The notes beneath the pieces were generated by a model. The model was not told where the DNA came from. It made no database searches and was given only the letters and a program-made list of their open reading frames with translations. DNA of 64,000 bases from Streptomyces sp. NBC_01288 (GTDB taxonomy: Bacteria > Actinomycetota > Actinomycetes > Streptomycetales > Streptomycetaceae), in NCBI RefSeq assembly GCF_035982055.1, contig NZ_CP108427.1:4773001-4837000 (forward strand). Reading direction: 5' to 3'. Position 1 is the first letter of the stretch, and each line of letters starts with the position of its first letter. The position numbers and the translations under genes were made by a program. Of this stretch, positions 31,801 to 39,531 are shown piece after piece.

Positions 31801-32736
31801 ATGAGGTGGGGGGGCTACTTGACGGCGACACATCACTACTCCGGCGATGAGTGGGAGCAGTACTGCCTCCTGCTCGCTCGCCGGCACTATGGTGCAGACC
31901 AGGTACAAGAGGTGCCAGCTCGCCATGGAGGAGACCTCGGAATTGAGGCCTTCACCTTCTGTGGTCGAGCGTTTCAGTGCTACGCGCCGGTAGAACCGCT
32001 ATCCACTTCAGAGCGATACGGAAAACAACGAGACAAGCTCTCGATCGACTTGCGCAAGCTCAGCACTAAGCAAAAGGACCTCCAACGTCTTCTTGGAAAT
32101 GTAAAAATAAATACATACATCTTCCTCGTGCCGATTTTCGACTCTGCTCAACTTGTTCAACATGCCAGTACCAAGTCAGAAGAAGTTCGGTCGAAGAATC
32201 TTCCATTCATTACAGAAGATTTCAAAGTGACCGTCGCCACTGATGCCAGCTACGCTAAAGCGCGAAGCGAAATCCTGGAGCGAGCGACTTCGCTAATCGA
32301 TGTCGTCCCCACCCCTCCAGGAGAGGTAGACAGCTGGATGGAGGGGAATTCCCAACTAGCCGAGATAGCCCTCGGTAAGCTTGCCAAGCTGAAGCTATCC
32401 CCCGGCTCCAGTCGCACTTACCTTGAGCAACTAGTTAATCAATTTCTTGATTCCGAGAACGCACTGGCTCGCCTCCGAGAGAAGTACCCGGACCAATGGG
32501 AGGCGGCAACAGGGAGCAAGGTGCGAAAAGAGCGCAAGCTAGTCCTTGAGTACCCTCCTGGTAGCACCAACAGTGCGGCCGACGTTACAACCATCGTGAG
32601 ATCGCTAAAAGAGGAACTGGCCCGCCAAGTTCCCGCACTTGATGATTCTTTTATTGACGCCATGTCATGGGGATCAATAGCCGATTGGCTCATGCGTTGC
32701 CCATTGGACTTCGAATTTAGCGAGAGTGCTTCATGA
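31801..32736 (+). CDS. ABC-3C-like effector component with restriction-nuclease-like N-terminus
   Basis: 311 aa from ATG 31801 (an upstream in-frame ATG at 31720 would add 27 unconserved residues). The N-terminus, HHYSGDEWEQYCLLLARRHY then GGDLGIEAFTFCGRAFQCYA, follows the Mrr/PD-(D/E)xK pattern: Asp45/Glu49 and then Gln59-Cys60-Tyr61, where Tyr replaces the usual Lys. The middle is helical. The C-terminal domain ends SWGSIADWLMRCPLDFEF, a signature I associate with effector-linked domains of ABC-three-component systems. Codon use is AT-richer than flanks. The gene overlaps the next by 4 nt (ATGA). Likely acts on nucleic acid or is a binding module gated by the ATPase; target unknown. Confidence 0.75.
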   Translation: MRWGGYLTATHHYSGDEWEQYCLLLARRHYGADQVQEVPARHGGDLGIEAFTFCGRAFQCYAPVEPLSTSERYGKQRDKLSIDLRKLSTKQKDLQRLLGNVKINTYIFLVPIFDSAQLVQHASTKSEEVRSKNLPFITEDFKVTVATDASYAKARSEILERATSLIDVVPTPPGEVDSWMEGNSQLAEIALGKLAKLKLSPGSSRTYLEQLVNQFLDSENALARLREKYPDQWEAATGSKVRKERKLVLEYPPGSTNSAADVTTIVRSLKEELARQVPALDDSFIDAMSWGSIADWLMRCPLDFEFSESAS

Positions 32737-33221
32737 GCAGTGCTGCGGTCCTAGAGCGGGCATTCTCAGGTATCTCAACCAACGTCGTATTTACTCGCCG
32801 ACCTGACCCGATCCCTGGCGACCTTCGCACGGGTTGGCGGCTTGCTTCGGCCGTGCTAATTCTTCGACGTTGTCGCGCAAATACCGCAAATCTAGAGCAA
32901 ATCCACGTTTTGGCTTGGGCGTTGCGATCCGCTCAAGGCCGCAAAGTCATCAAAGAATGGTTTTTGGAGCATCACAGGCCGAATGGCCTCATTATTAGGC
33001 ATGACCCCTCAACAACCCGAACGATCAATCTTGCAATCGCCACAGGCCTAGCGAGGAGGAACGAAAACTCCTCTGTCTCCTTGACGGATAAGGGGGAACG
33101 CCTAGCTACCCTGCTGTGGGCTAGCAGGGAGATTCTAGCGCCAGAAAAAGAGTTCCTTGCCACATTACCCGCGCGCATCACTCAGAAGTCCGTGAGCGAT
33201 CTGTTGGAGTGGAGGTCTTAG
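32733..33221 (+). CDS. ABC-3C-like middle component
   Basis: 162 aa. A helical protein with a winged-helix-like tail: GWRLASAVLILRRCRANTAN, LEQIHVLAWALRS and then INLAIATGLARRNENSSVSL with LTDKGERLATLLWAS. The terminal wHTH pattern and its place between an effector and a Rad50-like ATPase fit the 'middle component' of ABC-3C systems, thought to bridge the two. It overlaps the effector gene (ATGA) and its TAG stop directly abuts the ATPase ATG. One TTA codon lies at 33165-33167. Confidence 0.75.
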   Translation: MSSAAVLERAFSGISTNVVFTRRPDPIPGDLRTGWRLASAVLILRRCRANTANLEQIHVLAWALRSAQGRKVIKEWFLEHHRPNGLIIRHDPSTTRTINLAIATGLARRNENSSVSLTDKGERLATLLWASREILAPEKEFLATLPARITQKSVSDLLEWRS

Positions 33222-35243
33222 ATGTTGAAGATCCGAAAACTCTCTCTTAATGTGCGCACCTCTGGCCCCACCTGTGGCACTGTGCTGGAGTTCGGGCCTG
33301 GCCTTAATATACTCCGAGCCGATAACTCAAGCGGTAAGTCGACATGCCTTCAGTCCATAATTTATGGGCTCGGCCTCGAAGGGATGATGAGCCCCAGTCG
33401 GGACATCCCGCTTCCGCATGCGATGACCGACAGGGTCGAAGTCGACGGCCAAGAATACCGCGTCGAAGAGTCGAGTGTCTCTATCGAAATCGAGAACGGG
33501 CAGGGTGAGATTCTAACTATTGGCCGCCCAGTCAAGAGTGCACGGTTCGACACGACCCTGATAAGGACACGAAGCGGCCCTACTCTCTCCGACTCTGGAG
33601 CTCCATATACTCAGCGCGAGTATTTTGTTCGCAGGGCGGGTTCTGCTCAGAGAGAAGCCGGATTTCACTATGAACTGGCCAAGTTCCTTGGGTGGGAACT
33701 TCCTAGAGTAACTCGCATGGATGGCAGCGAAGGAACCCTATATTTGGAGTGCCTCTTCCCTTACTTCTTCGTTGAGCAGAAACACGGTTGGTCAGGGGTC
33801 CAAGCGCGCATCCCGACCTACCTTGGGATTCAAGACGTCTCAAAACGCTCCGCTGAATTCATCTTGTCACTAGACGCCATAGACATGGTGTTAGAGTCTC
33901 AAAGGGTCGATTCTGCTATCACGCTTATCGAGGCAGACTGGAAGAATGTAGAACGCAATATTTCAGATATCGCCACTCGCGCTGGCATCCTCGTACGGGG
34001 AATCCCTAAGAAGCCGAATTCTGCCTGGCAGCGCGAAGGCCTGGTCTCCCTAGAAGTAGACTCCGGATCCGGCTGGACCTCACTAGACGACGAAATTAAT
34101 CGTCTAGCATCTGAACTAGAAGAGCAGACTGCTCAGCGCCTCACATCTGTTGGCGAAGCCGCCCCTGAGATAGAAGAGTCTTTGTCACTCAATCAAGACA
34201 GGGCAACGCACCTCAGTATCGTACTGTCCTCAGCGATTGAGGATTGGGAACAGGCTAAAAAGCAGGTTCAGTCTCTAGAACTCCGCATCGAAGCACTGGA
34301 GGAGGACCTGCGGAAACACAAGGACGCAGCCCTCTTACAGCGGCTCGGGGCGACTGGAGGTTACGGTCTTCCTGACGAAACGTGCCCCACGTGCGGCCAG
34401 AGTCTTCCCGACGGCTTCGACATCACAGACTATCCATTGACTATCGAGGACAACATTTCGCACCTCGATAAGGAGCTGACAACATTTCGCTCCATGCAGC
34501 TAGATGCCAGCCGAGTGGCAGAAATTAGCCAAGTCAGGGTTTTTAGGTTGCGCGAAGAGATGGGGGGTCTACGAGCAACGATCCGCTCGCAGAAGGACGC
34601 CCTGATTAACCCAAGCTCTCTGCCAGATGCCGCCAAACTGGCTCAACGGCTCAGGGCTGAGGAAAGGCTGACTGCGCTACGCGGAATCCGGGACTCCATC
34701 GAGTCTTCGATCGATGAGCTTGATTCGCTCGCGGCAACTTGGCAGCAGAACAAGGAGGCTCTAGCCGCTCTTAGGCGGAGAGAGCTGACCGCTGCTGACG
34801 AAGTCAAGATTCGCTCGCTTAAGGAATCTCTGACGTCACAGCTTGAAGCATACGGATTCCGATCTCTCGAACCTCAATCGATCGACGTCTCCCCGAAAAC
34901 CTATCGCCCTAATCACGAAGGCTTCGATCTCGGGTTCGATCTATCGGCAAGCGACATGATTCGAGTCATCTGGTCCTATCTATTTTCCTTCATGGAGGTA
35001 TCACGGGAGTTTCAGACAAATCACCCCCAGCTACTCATCTTTGATGAACCGCGTCAGCAAGAAGCTGCTCGCTTTAGCTTTCAGCAACTCTTGAAGCGAG
35101 CTGCCGAGAACGGTGCCGCTGGAAGCCAGGTCATCTTCGCTACGAGTGAGGAAGAGGACGACCTGACGTCGATGCTCATGGGCCTACCTCACCAGATGAC
35201 GTCTGTGCCGAGGGGCGAGAAGTTGATCAGACCTCGCGCGTAG
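33222..35243 (+). CDS. Rad50/SMC-like ABC ATPase of ABC-3C-like system
   Basis: 673 aa. Walker A is GLNILRADNSSGKST (Lys about 39), followed by two coiled-coil arms around residues 225-375 and 395-545. Between the arms sits CPTCGQSL (Cys388, Cys391), a zinc-hook-like apex. Walker B is QLLIFDEPRQQE (Asp608, Glu609), preceded by LSASDMIRVIWSYLFSF in place of a canonical LSGGQ signature, and followed by the switch-like VIFATSEEEDDL. The arms are much shorter than in Rad50. The gene has two TTA codons (33891, 34335). The DUF3732-type ATPases of ABC-3C systems share this architecture. It would sense or clamp invading DNA and license the effector. Confidence 0.8.
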   Translation: MLKIRKLSLNVRTSGPTCGTVLEFGPGLNILRADNSSGKSTCLQSIIYGLGLEGMMSPSRDIPLPHAMTDRVEVDGQEYRVEESSVSIEIENGQGEILTIGRPVKSARFDTTLIRTRSGPTLSDSGAPYTQREYFVRRAGSAQREAGFHYELAKFLGWELPRVTRMDGSEGTLYLECLFPYFFVEQKHGWSGVQARIPTYLGIQDVSKRSAEFILSLDAIDMVLESQRVDSAITLIEADWKNVERNISDIATRAGILVRGIPKKPNSAWQREGLVSLEVDSGSGWTSLDDEINRLASELEEQTAQRLTSVGEAAPEIEESLSLNQDRATHLSIVLSSAIEDWEQAKKQVQSLELRIEALEEDLRKHKDAALLQRLGATGGYGLPDETCPTCGQSLPDGFDITDYPLTIEDNISHLDKELTTFRSMQLDASRVAEISQVRVFRLREEMGGLRATIRSQKDALINPSSLPDAAKLAQRLRAEERLTALRGIRDSIESSIDELDSLAATWQQNKEALAALRRRELTAADEVKIRSLKESLTSQLEAYGFRSLEPQSIDVSPKTYRPNHEGFDLGFDLSASDMIRVIWSYLFSFMEVSREFQTNHPQLLIFDEPRQQEAARFSFQQLLKRAAENGAAGSQVIFATSEEEDDLTSMLMGLPHQMTSVPRGEKLIRPRA

Positions 35244-35472
35244 GCGCCCCTGACACCGTCGTTGGCCCTCTCTTTACATCCTCGTGGAAGCACTTCACCA
35301 CTGTCCGAAGGAATCTCTGCACCTTGTGGACGGTATGGGGACCGCGCGCTCGCCAGTCGCTTCCTCTTAGCCTCTGAGCGGTGCATTGGCTCCAGCCGAA
35401 AGGGCCTCCGGAGCCGTGTGCACCACAGGCCGACTGATGAATCGTGCGCGGACGGGGTGACGTGAGCAGGCG

Positions 35473-35498
35473 GACTGTCCGTGGGCCCACGGACAGTC
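35473..35498. terminator. Long perfect palindrome downstream of the ABC-3C-like operon
   Basis: GACTGTCCGTGGG pairs with CCCACGGACAGTC, 13-bp arms with no spacer. It lies 230 bp after the ATPase stop and 33 bp before the right arm sites. It may end the operon transcript or take part in recombination. Confidence 0.55.
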
Positions 35499-35530
35499 GC
35501 GTTAATGCTGCGCACCGGGAACAGGATCAA

Positions 35531-35553
35531 GTGCGTGTCTAACTGCGTGACAA
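35531..35553. promoter_or_regulatory. Right arm-type integrase binding repeats (putative)
   Basis: GTGCGTGTCTA (35531) and CTGCGTGACAA (35543), 12-bp spacing, match the pair at 15214-15236 with few differences and in the same orientation. They lie about 100 bp inside attR. Confidence 0.6.
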
Positions 35554-35649
35554 CGCCGACGAACAACAGCGGACGCGCACGGACGTCTGCGGATCATCAG
35601 CCCAGTTGAGAGGCACACCAGCCCAAGGCACCACCCCCACCCAAGTTGC

Positions 35650-35695
35650 TTCGGGACGAAGAGGTCGTGGGTTCAAATCCCGCCACCCCGACAGC
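35650..35695 (+). other. attR (46-bp core repeat)
   Basis: Identical to 15115-15160. Only the tRNA-Pro anticodon loop to 3' end is present; the preceding bases (ccaagttgc) are unrelated to the tRNA 5' half, so this is not a second tRNA gene. Confidence 0.93.
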
Positions 35696-35707
35696 CAAGT
35701 AGTAGTG

Positions 35708-35743
35708 CATAGGGCCGGTACTGATCCCAGTACCGGCCCTATG
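35708..35743. terminator. Hairpin after attR (original tRNA-Pro terminator)
   Basis: CATAGGGCCGGTACTG (35708-35723) and its exact complement (35728-35743), 16-bp stem, 4-nt loop. It probably terminated tRNA-Pro before integration and now also ends the convergent lipoprotein gene. Confidence 0.85.
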
Positions 35744-35777
35744 GCGTTCCCGGCGTCCGCGTCCCCGTCCCCGGCGC

Positions 35778-36545
35778 TCAGTACGTCAGCGCGTCCTGCG
35801 CGTCCGACAGCCAGTAGGTCACCTTCAGCGAGTCGTCCACGTACACGCCCTTCGTCGGCAGGGCCGGGGTTGCCGCCGGGCTGATGCTGTTGTTGTCGCG
35901 GTCGAAGAAGTAGACGGAGAGGGACTTGGCGGTGCGGCCGTTGGTGCCGGTGCCGTTGTCTCCGCCGGCGAGGGCCACGCCGGCATAGCCGGACTGGCCC
36001 GGGGTGAGGGTGGTCACCGCCTGGGGCTGGGAGTCCTTCATCACCGGCGGTACGGACTGGGCGTCGTCGAAGTTGACGGCAGGGTAGTAGTAGAGGTCGC
36101 AGGTCTTGGAGCCCGTGTTGGTGACGGTGAGCAGCATGTGGTTGATGGGGCGCGAGACCGGCTGGGCCGTCACCTTGGTGTTGGCGCCGTTGCACGGGAC
36201 GCTGCCGCTCGCCGAGGTGCCGGAGCCGGAGCCCCCACTCGTCTTGGTCCCGCCCGAGCCCGTGCTGCCGCCCGTCCCACTGCTGTTGCCCGTCGAGGAG
36301 CCACCCGACGTGGACCCGGTGGACCCGGTCGACCCGGTCGACCCGGTCGACCCACTGGTCTGTCCCGCCCCGCCCGTCTTCGTCCCCGACGGTGCCGGCG
36401 TCCCCACCGTGGAAGACGTCGGGTTGGCCACGCCCTCGTCCTGTACTCCCATCTTGTCGTTGCACGCCGTGAGCGAGAGCGCGGCGAGGGCGACCGTGGC
36501 GGCGGCGAAGAGGCGGGTGCGGGGACGGGCGGTGAACGCGGACAT
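35778..36545 (-). CDS. DUF4232-type lipoprotein
   Basis: 255 aa from ATG 36545. The signal peptide RLFAAATVALAALSLTAC ends in a lipobox with Cys28. Then a ~100-residue Gly/Ser/Thr linker includes a GST run (five GST units, encoded by a 9-bp tandem repeat near 36320-36350). The mature domain (PCNGANTKVTAQPVSRPINH, MLLTVTNTGSKTCDLYYYP, AVTTLTPGQSGYAGVAL) is a beta-sandwich of the DUF4232 type, common in Streptomyces. Role unknown; exposed at the cell surface. Confidence 0.85.
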   Translation of the reverse strand: MSAFTARPRTRLFAAATVALAALSLTACNDKMGVQDEGVANPTSSTVGTPAPSGTKTGGAGQTSGSTGSTGSTGSTGSTSGGSSTGNSSGTGGSTGSGGTKTSGGSGSGTSASGSVPCNGANTKVTAQPVSRPINHMLLTVTNTGSKTCDLYYYPAVNFDDAQSVPPVMKDSQPQAVTTLTPGQSGYAGVALAGGDNGTGTNGRTAKSLSVYFFDRDNNSISPAATPALPTKGVYVDDSLKVTYWLSDAQDALTY

Positions 36546-36745
36546 GGCTGTTGTGCCTTTCGGGAGGAGGGAGTTGTCGCCGCCCAACCTGTCGGCGGGC
36601 TGCGTGCTTTGATGACCGCAGCTTGTGCCGCCTTCCGTCCCAGCCGCTACGACGGCCAGGATGTACGGGAACCTGGAACGTTCGCACCGGCTCTTACCTG
36701 GGGGAACATTGGCTCCCTGGAACGCTCGACTGGAATGGGGGCAGG

Positions 36746-38146
36746 GTGGCAGGGCCTGAGGAGACGGCCGATTTCGCGGCGCTGATACGGGAGCTCAAGG
36801 ACCGGTCGGGGCTGAGCTACGGCGTGCTCGCGAAGCGGCTGCACATGAGTACGTCCACGCTGCACCGGTACTGCAACGGCGATGCCGTGCCCACCGAGTA
36901 CGCCCCCGTCGAACGGTTCGCCCGGCTCTGCAAGGCCACCCCGGACGAGCTCGTCGAGGCCCACCGCCGGTGGATCCTGGCCGACGGTGCACGCCAGCGG
37001 GAGCGGAAGGCCGCCGCCGGGACAGCCACAGCGGCTACCCCGGCAACCCCCGCCGCTACGGCAACCGCGGAGCCGGGCACGAGCACCCCCGCGCCCGCCA
37101 CCCCCTCCGCTCCCACACCCTCCCCTTCCACTCCCACTCCCACCGGCACCGGCACCGGCACCGGCACCGGCACCGAGCCGACCACCACGCCCATCCCCAC
37201 CCCCAACCCCGGCCCCCGCAACACCAATCGCCCCCGCCGCCGCACCACCCTCCTCGCCGCCACCGCCGTAGCCATAGTCGTCGCCGCCACCGCACTCGTC
37301 CCCCGTCTCGTGTCCGGCGGCGACAACAACGGCGACCGCAAGCAGGAAGCCGGCTCCGTGACCTCCACCGGAAACGGCACCTCCTCCGCCTCCCCGTCGT
37401 CGAAGGCGAAGGCGACCTCCTCGCCCTCCCCCTCCACCTCGCCCTCCGACAGCGCGAACCCCGCCAAGTCCGCCACGGCGAAGACCGGTGCGTCCGCCGC
37501 CCCGGGTGACAAGGCCGACGGCGGCGCGGCGACCGCCGCCGTTCCACTCACGGTGACCTCACGGCCGTATGCCTGGGAGAGCCCGTGCAGTCAGACCTAC
37601 CTGGTCGACGAGGACGCGGGGAAGGTGCCGCCGCCGCCCACCGAGCAGGACGCGCCGAGTTGGGTGAGTGCGCTGGGGGCCGTGTCCGCGGACAGTCAGT
37701 ACCTGGAGCTGACGGTTCAGGGCACCGGGCAGGAGACCGTCGTACTCCAGTCGCTGAACGTGCGGGTGGTGCAGAGCGGGTCGCCGCTGGCCTGGAACGC
37801 GTACACCATGGGGTATGTCGGGGTCGGCTGCGGTGGCGGGGTGCCCACGCACTCCTTCGACGTCGGGCTGGACGCGACGCGGCCGGTGGCGACGCCGAAG
37901 GCGGGCCAGACGGGGCTGCCGTACAAGGTGAGTGAGAGTGATCCCGAGGTCCTGTACGTCACGGCCGCCGCGGCCTCCCATGACGTGCGCTGGTATCTGG
38001 AGCTGGCGTGGACCAGCGGGACCCGGCACGGGGTGCTGCGCATCGACGACCAGGGGAAGCCGTTCCACACCAGCGGGATGAGCGGGCGTCCGCGCTACGG
38101 GTATTCGCTGGACGACAGCGCGTGGGTACCGCATCAGGCCGACTGA
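36746..38146 (+). CDS. Membrane-anchored HTH (XRE-like) protein
   Basis: 466 aa from GTG 36746. The N-terminal HTH is FAALIRELKDRSGLSYGVLA, KRLHMSTSTLHRYCNGD. A Pro/Thr/Ala-rich linker (residues ~92-165) contains a GT run encoded by a tandem ACCGGC repeat near 37141-37178. One membrane helix follows (TTLLAATAVAIVVAATALV), then a ~90-aa Ser/Ala/Lys-rich stretch and an extracytoplasmic domain with Cys (ESPCSQTYLVDED; GVGCGGGVPTHSF). The topology, cytoplasmic HTH with exported sensor, is typical of a large Streptomyces family of unknown signals. A one-component membrane regulator by inference. Confidence 0.8.
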   Translation: MAGPEETADFAALIRELKDRSGLSYGVLAKRLHMSTSTLHRYCNGDAVPTEYAPVERFARLCKATPDELVEAHRRWILADGARQRERKAAAGTATAATPATPAATATAEPGTSTPAPATPSAPTPSPSTPTPTGTGTGTGTGTEPTTTPIPTPNPGPRNTNRPRRRTTLLAATAVAIVVAATALVPRLVSGGDNNGDRKQEAGSVTSTGNGTSSASPSSKAKATSSPSPSTSPSDSANPAKSATAKTGASAAPGDKADGGAATAAVPLTVTSRPYAWESPCSQTYLVDEDAGKVPPPPTEQDAPSWVSALGAVSADSQYLELTVQGTGQETVVLQSLNVRVVQSGSPLAWNAYTMGYVGVGCGGGVPTHSFDVGLDATRPVATPKAGQTGLPYKVSESDPEVLYVTAAAASHDVRWYLELAWTSGTRHGVLRIDDQGKPFHTSGMSGRPRYGYSLDDSAWVPHQAD

Positions 38147-38330
38147 GGCAAGGACAAGGCCGAAACCGGTATCCATTAGCCGGAAACGGCTCCCGGCATA
38201 TCCCTTCCCGGCAGTACGCTCGTCGTACGGCAGCCCAGGACCCCGGCCCTCTCCGTGCAGTCTCGTTCCGCGCAACAGAGGCCCTGCGCAAGAAGGCGAA
38301 AGCCACTCTCTTACAGGGGAGATGGGGCAC

Positions 38331-38720
38331 ATGGGCCCGCATCCAGATCTGTTCGACGAACCAGGCGGACTACCAGACGGACCACGCGTGGTGCGGGCGA
38401 GCGGTGAGCTCGATCTGACGACCGCGCCGGCTTTCGCGCAGGAGCTCAAGGAGGCCCTGCACGGGACGGGTCGGCTCTTCGTCGTCGTCGATCTGCTCGA
38501 CGTGACCTTCATGGACGGCAGTGTTCTGGACCCGTTGAGCGCGGCCTGGGAGGAGTGTCGTGAGCGGCTCGGGTGGCTGCGTGTCGTGCACTCCCGGCCG
38601 GGGCCGTTACTGGTGTTCCGGGCCGCCGGTCTGGTCGGGCGGTTCCCCCGGTACACGAGCGTGCGGGACGCCTGGAAGGGCGTGCCCGCCGACCGCGCGC
38701 TGGAGCGCCGGGCCACGTAG
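38331..38720 (+). CDS. STAS-domain anti-sigma factor antagonist-like protein
   Basis: 129 aa. STAS strands and helix: VVRASGELDLTTAPAFAQEL, LFVVVDLLDVTFMDGSVLDP, then LRVVHSRPGPLLVFRAAGLV. The phosphorylatable serine region reads FMDGSVL rather than the usual D-S-S/T, with Gly before Ser, so switching may differ. The ATG at 38331 is favoured because AGGGGAG lies 9 bp upstream; ATG 38322 abuts it. It is followed by two GAF-ANTAR genes on the same strand, which together look like a stress-signalling group. Confidence 0.85.
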   Translation: MGPHPDLFDEPGGLPDGPRVVRASGELDLTTAPAFAQELKEALHGTGRLFVVVDLLDVTFMDGSVLDPLSAAWEECRERLGWLRVVHSRPGPLLVFRAAGLVGRFPRYTSVRDAWKGVPADRALERRAT

Positions 38721-38784
38721 GGTACGGCACACGTCGGTCGGCGCATCGTCTCGAAGCGCCCCGGCGGCCGCGGAACGGAGCTCG

Positions 38785-39531
38785 GTGATCAGCGACGGCA
38801 TGGCCGAAGTCCTGCGGTCGCTGCGCCTCGGTGAGGGCGGCGATCCCGCGCAGGCCTGCGCCCGGGCGCTGGGTGCCGAGGGCGTCGCCCTGTCGCTGCT
38901 GATCGGCCCCGCCCGCACGGCCGAACCGCTGTGGTGCCATCCCGGGCTGAGCGCCCGTTTCGAGGAACTCCAGTTCACCCTGGGCGAGGGCCCCGGCCCG
39001 GAGGCCGTCCGCACCGGCACGCCCGTGCTGGAGCCGGACCTTGACCGGGTGCGCCCCGAGCGGTGGCCCGTGCTGCTGCCGGCCGCGCGCGACATGGGCG
39101 TCCAGGGCGTGTGCGGGTTCCCGCTGGGCATCGGCGCCATCCGGGTCGGTGTGCTGACCGTGCTGTGCGCCGGGGACAGACGGATGAGCGAGCAGCAGTA
39201 CGCCGACGCCACCGCCCTGACGGCCGCGCTGACCGGCGCGTTCCTGAACGGCAACGGGCACGCGAACGGCACAGCGCCCGGGCCGGACGCGATGCCGGAC
39301 TGGCCGACCGGGCTGAACCGCCCGGTCGTGCACCAGGCGACCGGCATGATCAGTGTCCAACTGGGCGTGCCCATACAGGAGGCCCTGTTGCGCCTGAGGG
39401 CCCACGCCTACGGCAATGAACGCCCCCTCGGAGAGGTCGCGGCGGACGTGGTCGCCCGCCGACTGCGCTTCGGCGACGAATTGGACGACGATATGAGCGG
39501 GCCGTATTCGCCCGACACCGGAAAGGGATGA
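38785..39531 (+). CDS. GAF-ANTAR domain regulator, first of pair
   Basis: 248 aa from GTG 38785 (VISDGMAEVLRSLRLGEG). The GAF domain (about 15-155) has GVALSLLIGPARTAEPLWC, LGEGPGPEAVRTGTPV and GVCGFPLGIGAIRVGVLT. The C-terminal ANTAR three-helix bundle is HQATGMISVQLGVPIQEALL, RLRAHAYGNERPLGEVAADV. ANTAR proteins bind paired RNA hairpins and prevent termination. Start chosen by GGAG upstream; the preceding frame has no SD. It overlaps the next gene as ATGA. Confidence 0.88.
   Translation: MISDGMAEVLRSLRLGEGGDPAQACARALGAEGVALSLLIGPARTAEPLWCHPGLSARFEELQFTLGEGPGPEAVRTGTPVLEPDLDRVRPERWPVLLPAARDMGVQGVCGFPLGIGAIRVGVLTVLCAGDRRMSEQQYADATALTAALTGAFLNGNGHANGTAPGPDAMPDWPTGLNRPVVHQATGMISVQLGVPIQEALLRLRAHAYGNERPLGEVAADVVARRLRFGDELDDDMSGPYSPDTGKG

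Larger units (their letters stand above)
15115..35695. mobile_element. pSAM2-like integrative and conjugative element (AICE) in tRNA-Pro
   Basis: About 20.5 kb between the 46-bp att repeats. It has the full AICE module set: Int and Xis next to attL, an HUH-type Rep, FtsK-like TraSA, spread proteins and GntR regulators. The integrase length (389 aa) and tRNA-Pro site are those of pSAM2. Roughly 15.2-24.2 kb is the backbone and 24.2-35.2 kb is cargo, including an ABC-3C-like operon. All backbone genes look intact, so excision and transfer seem possible. Confidence 0.93.

Noticed and set aside
35650..35695. Second tRNA-Pro gene
   Set aside because: Only the 3' half is present; the 5' flank cannot form acceptor or D stems, so it is attR.
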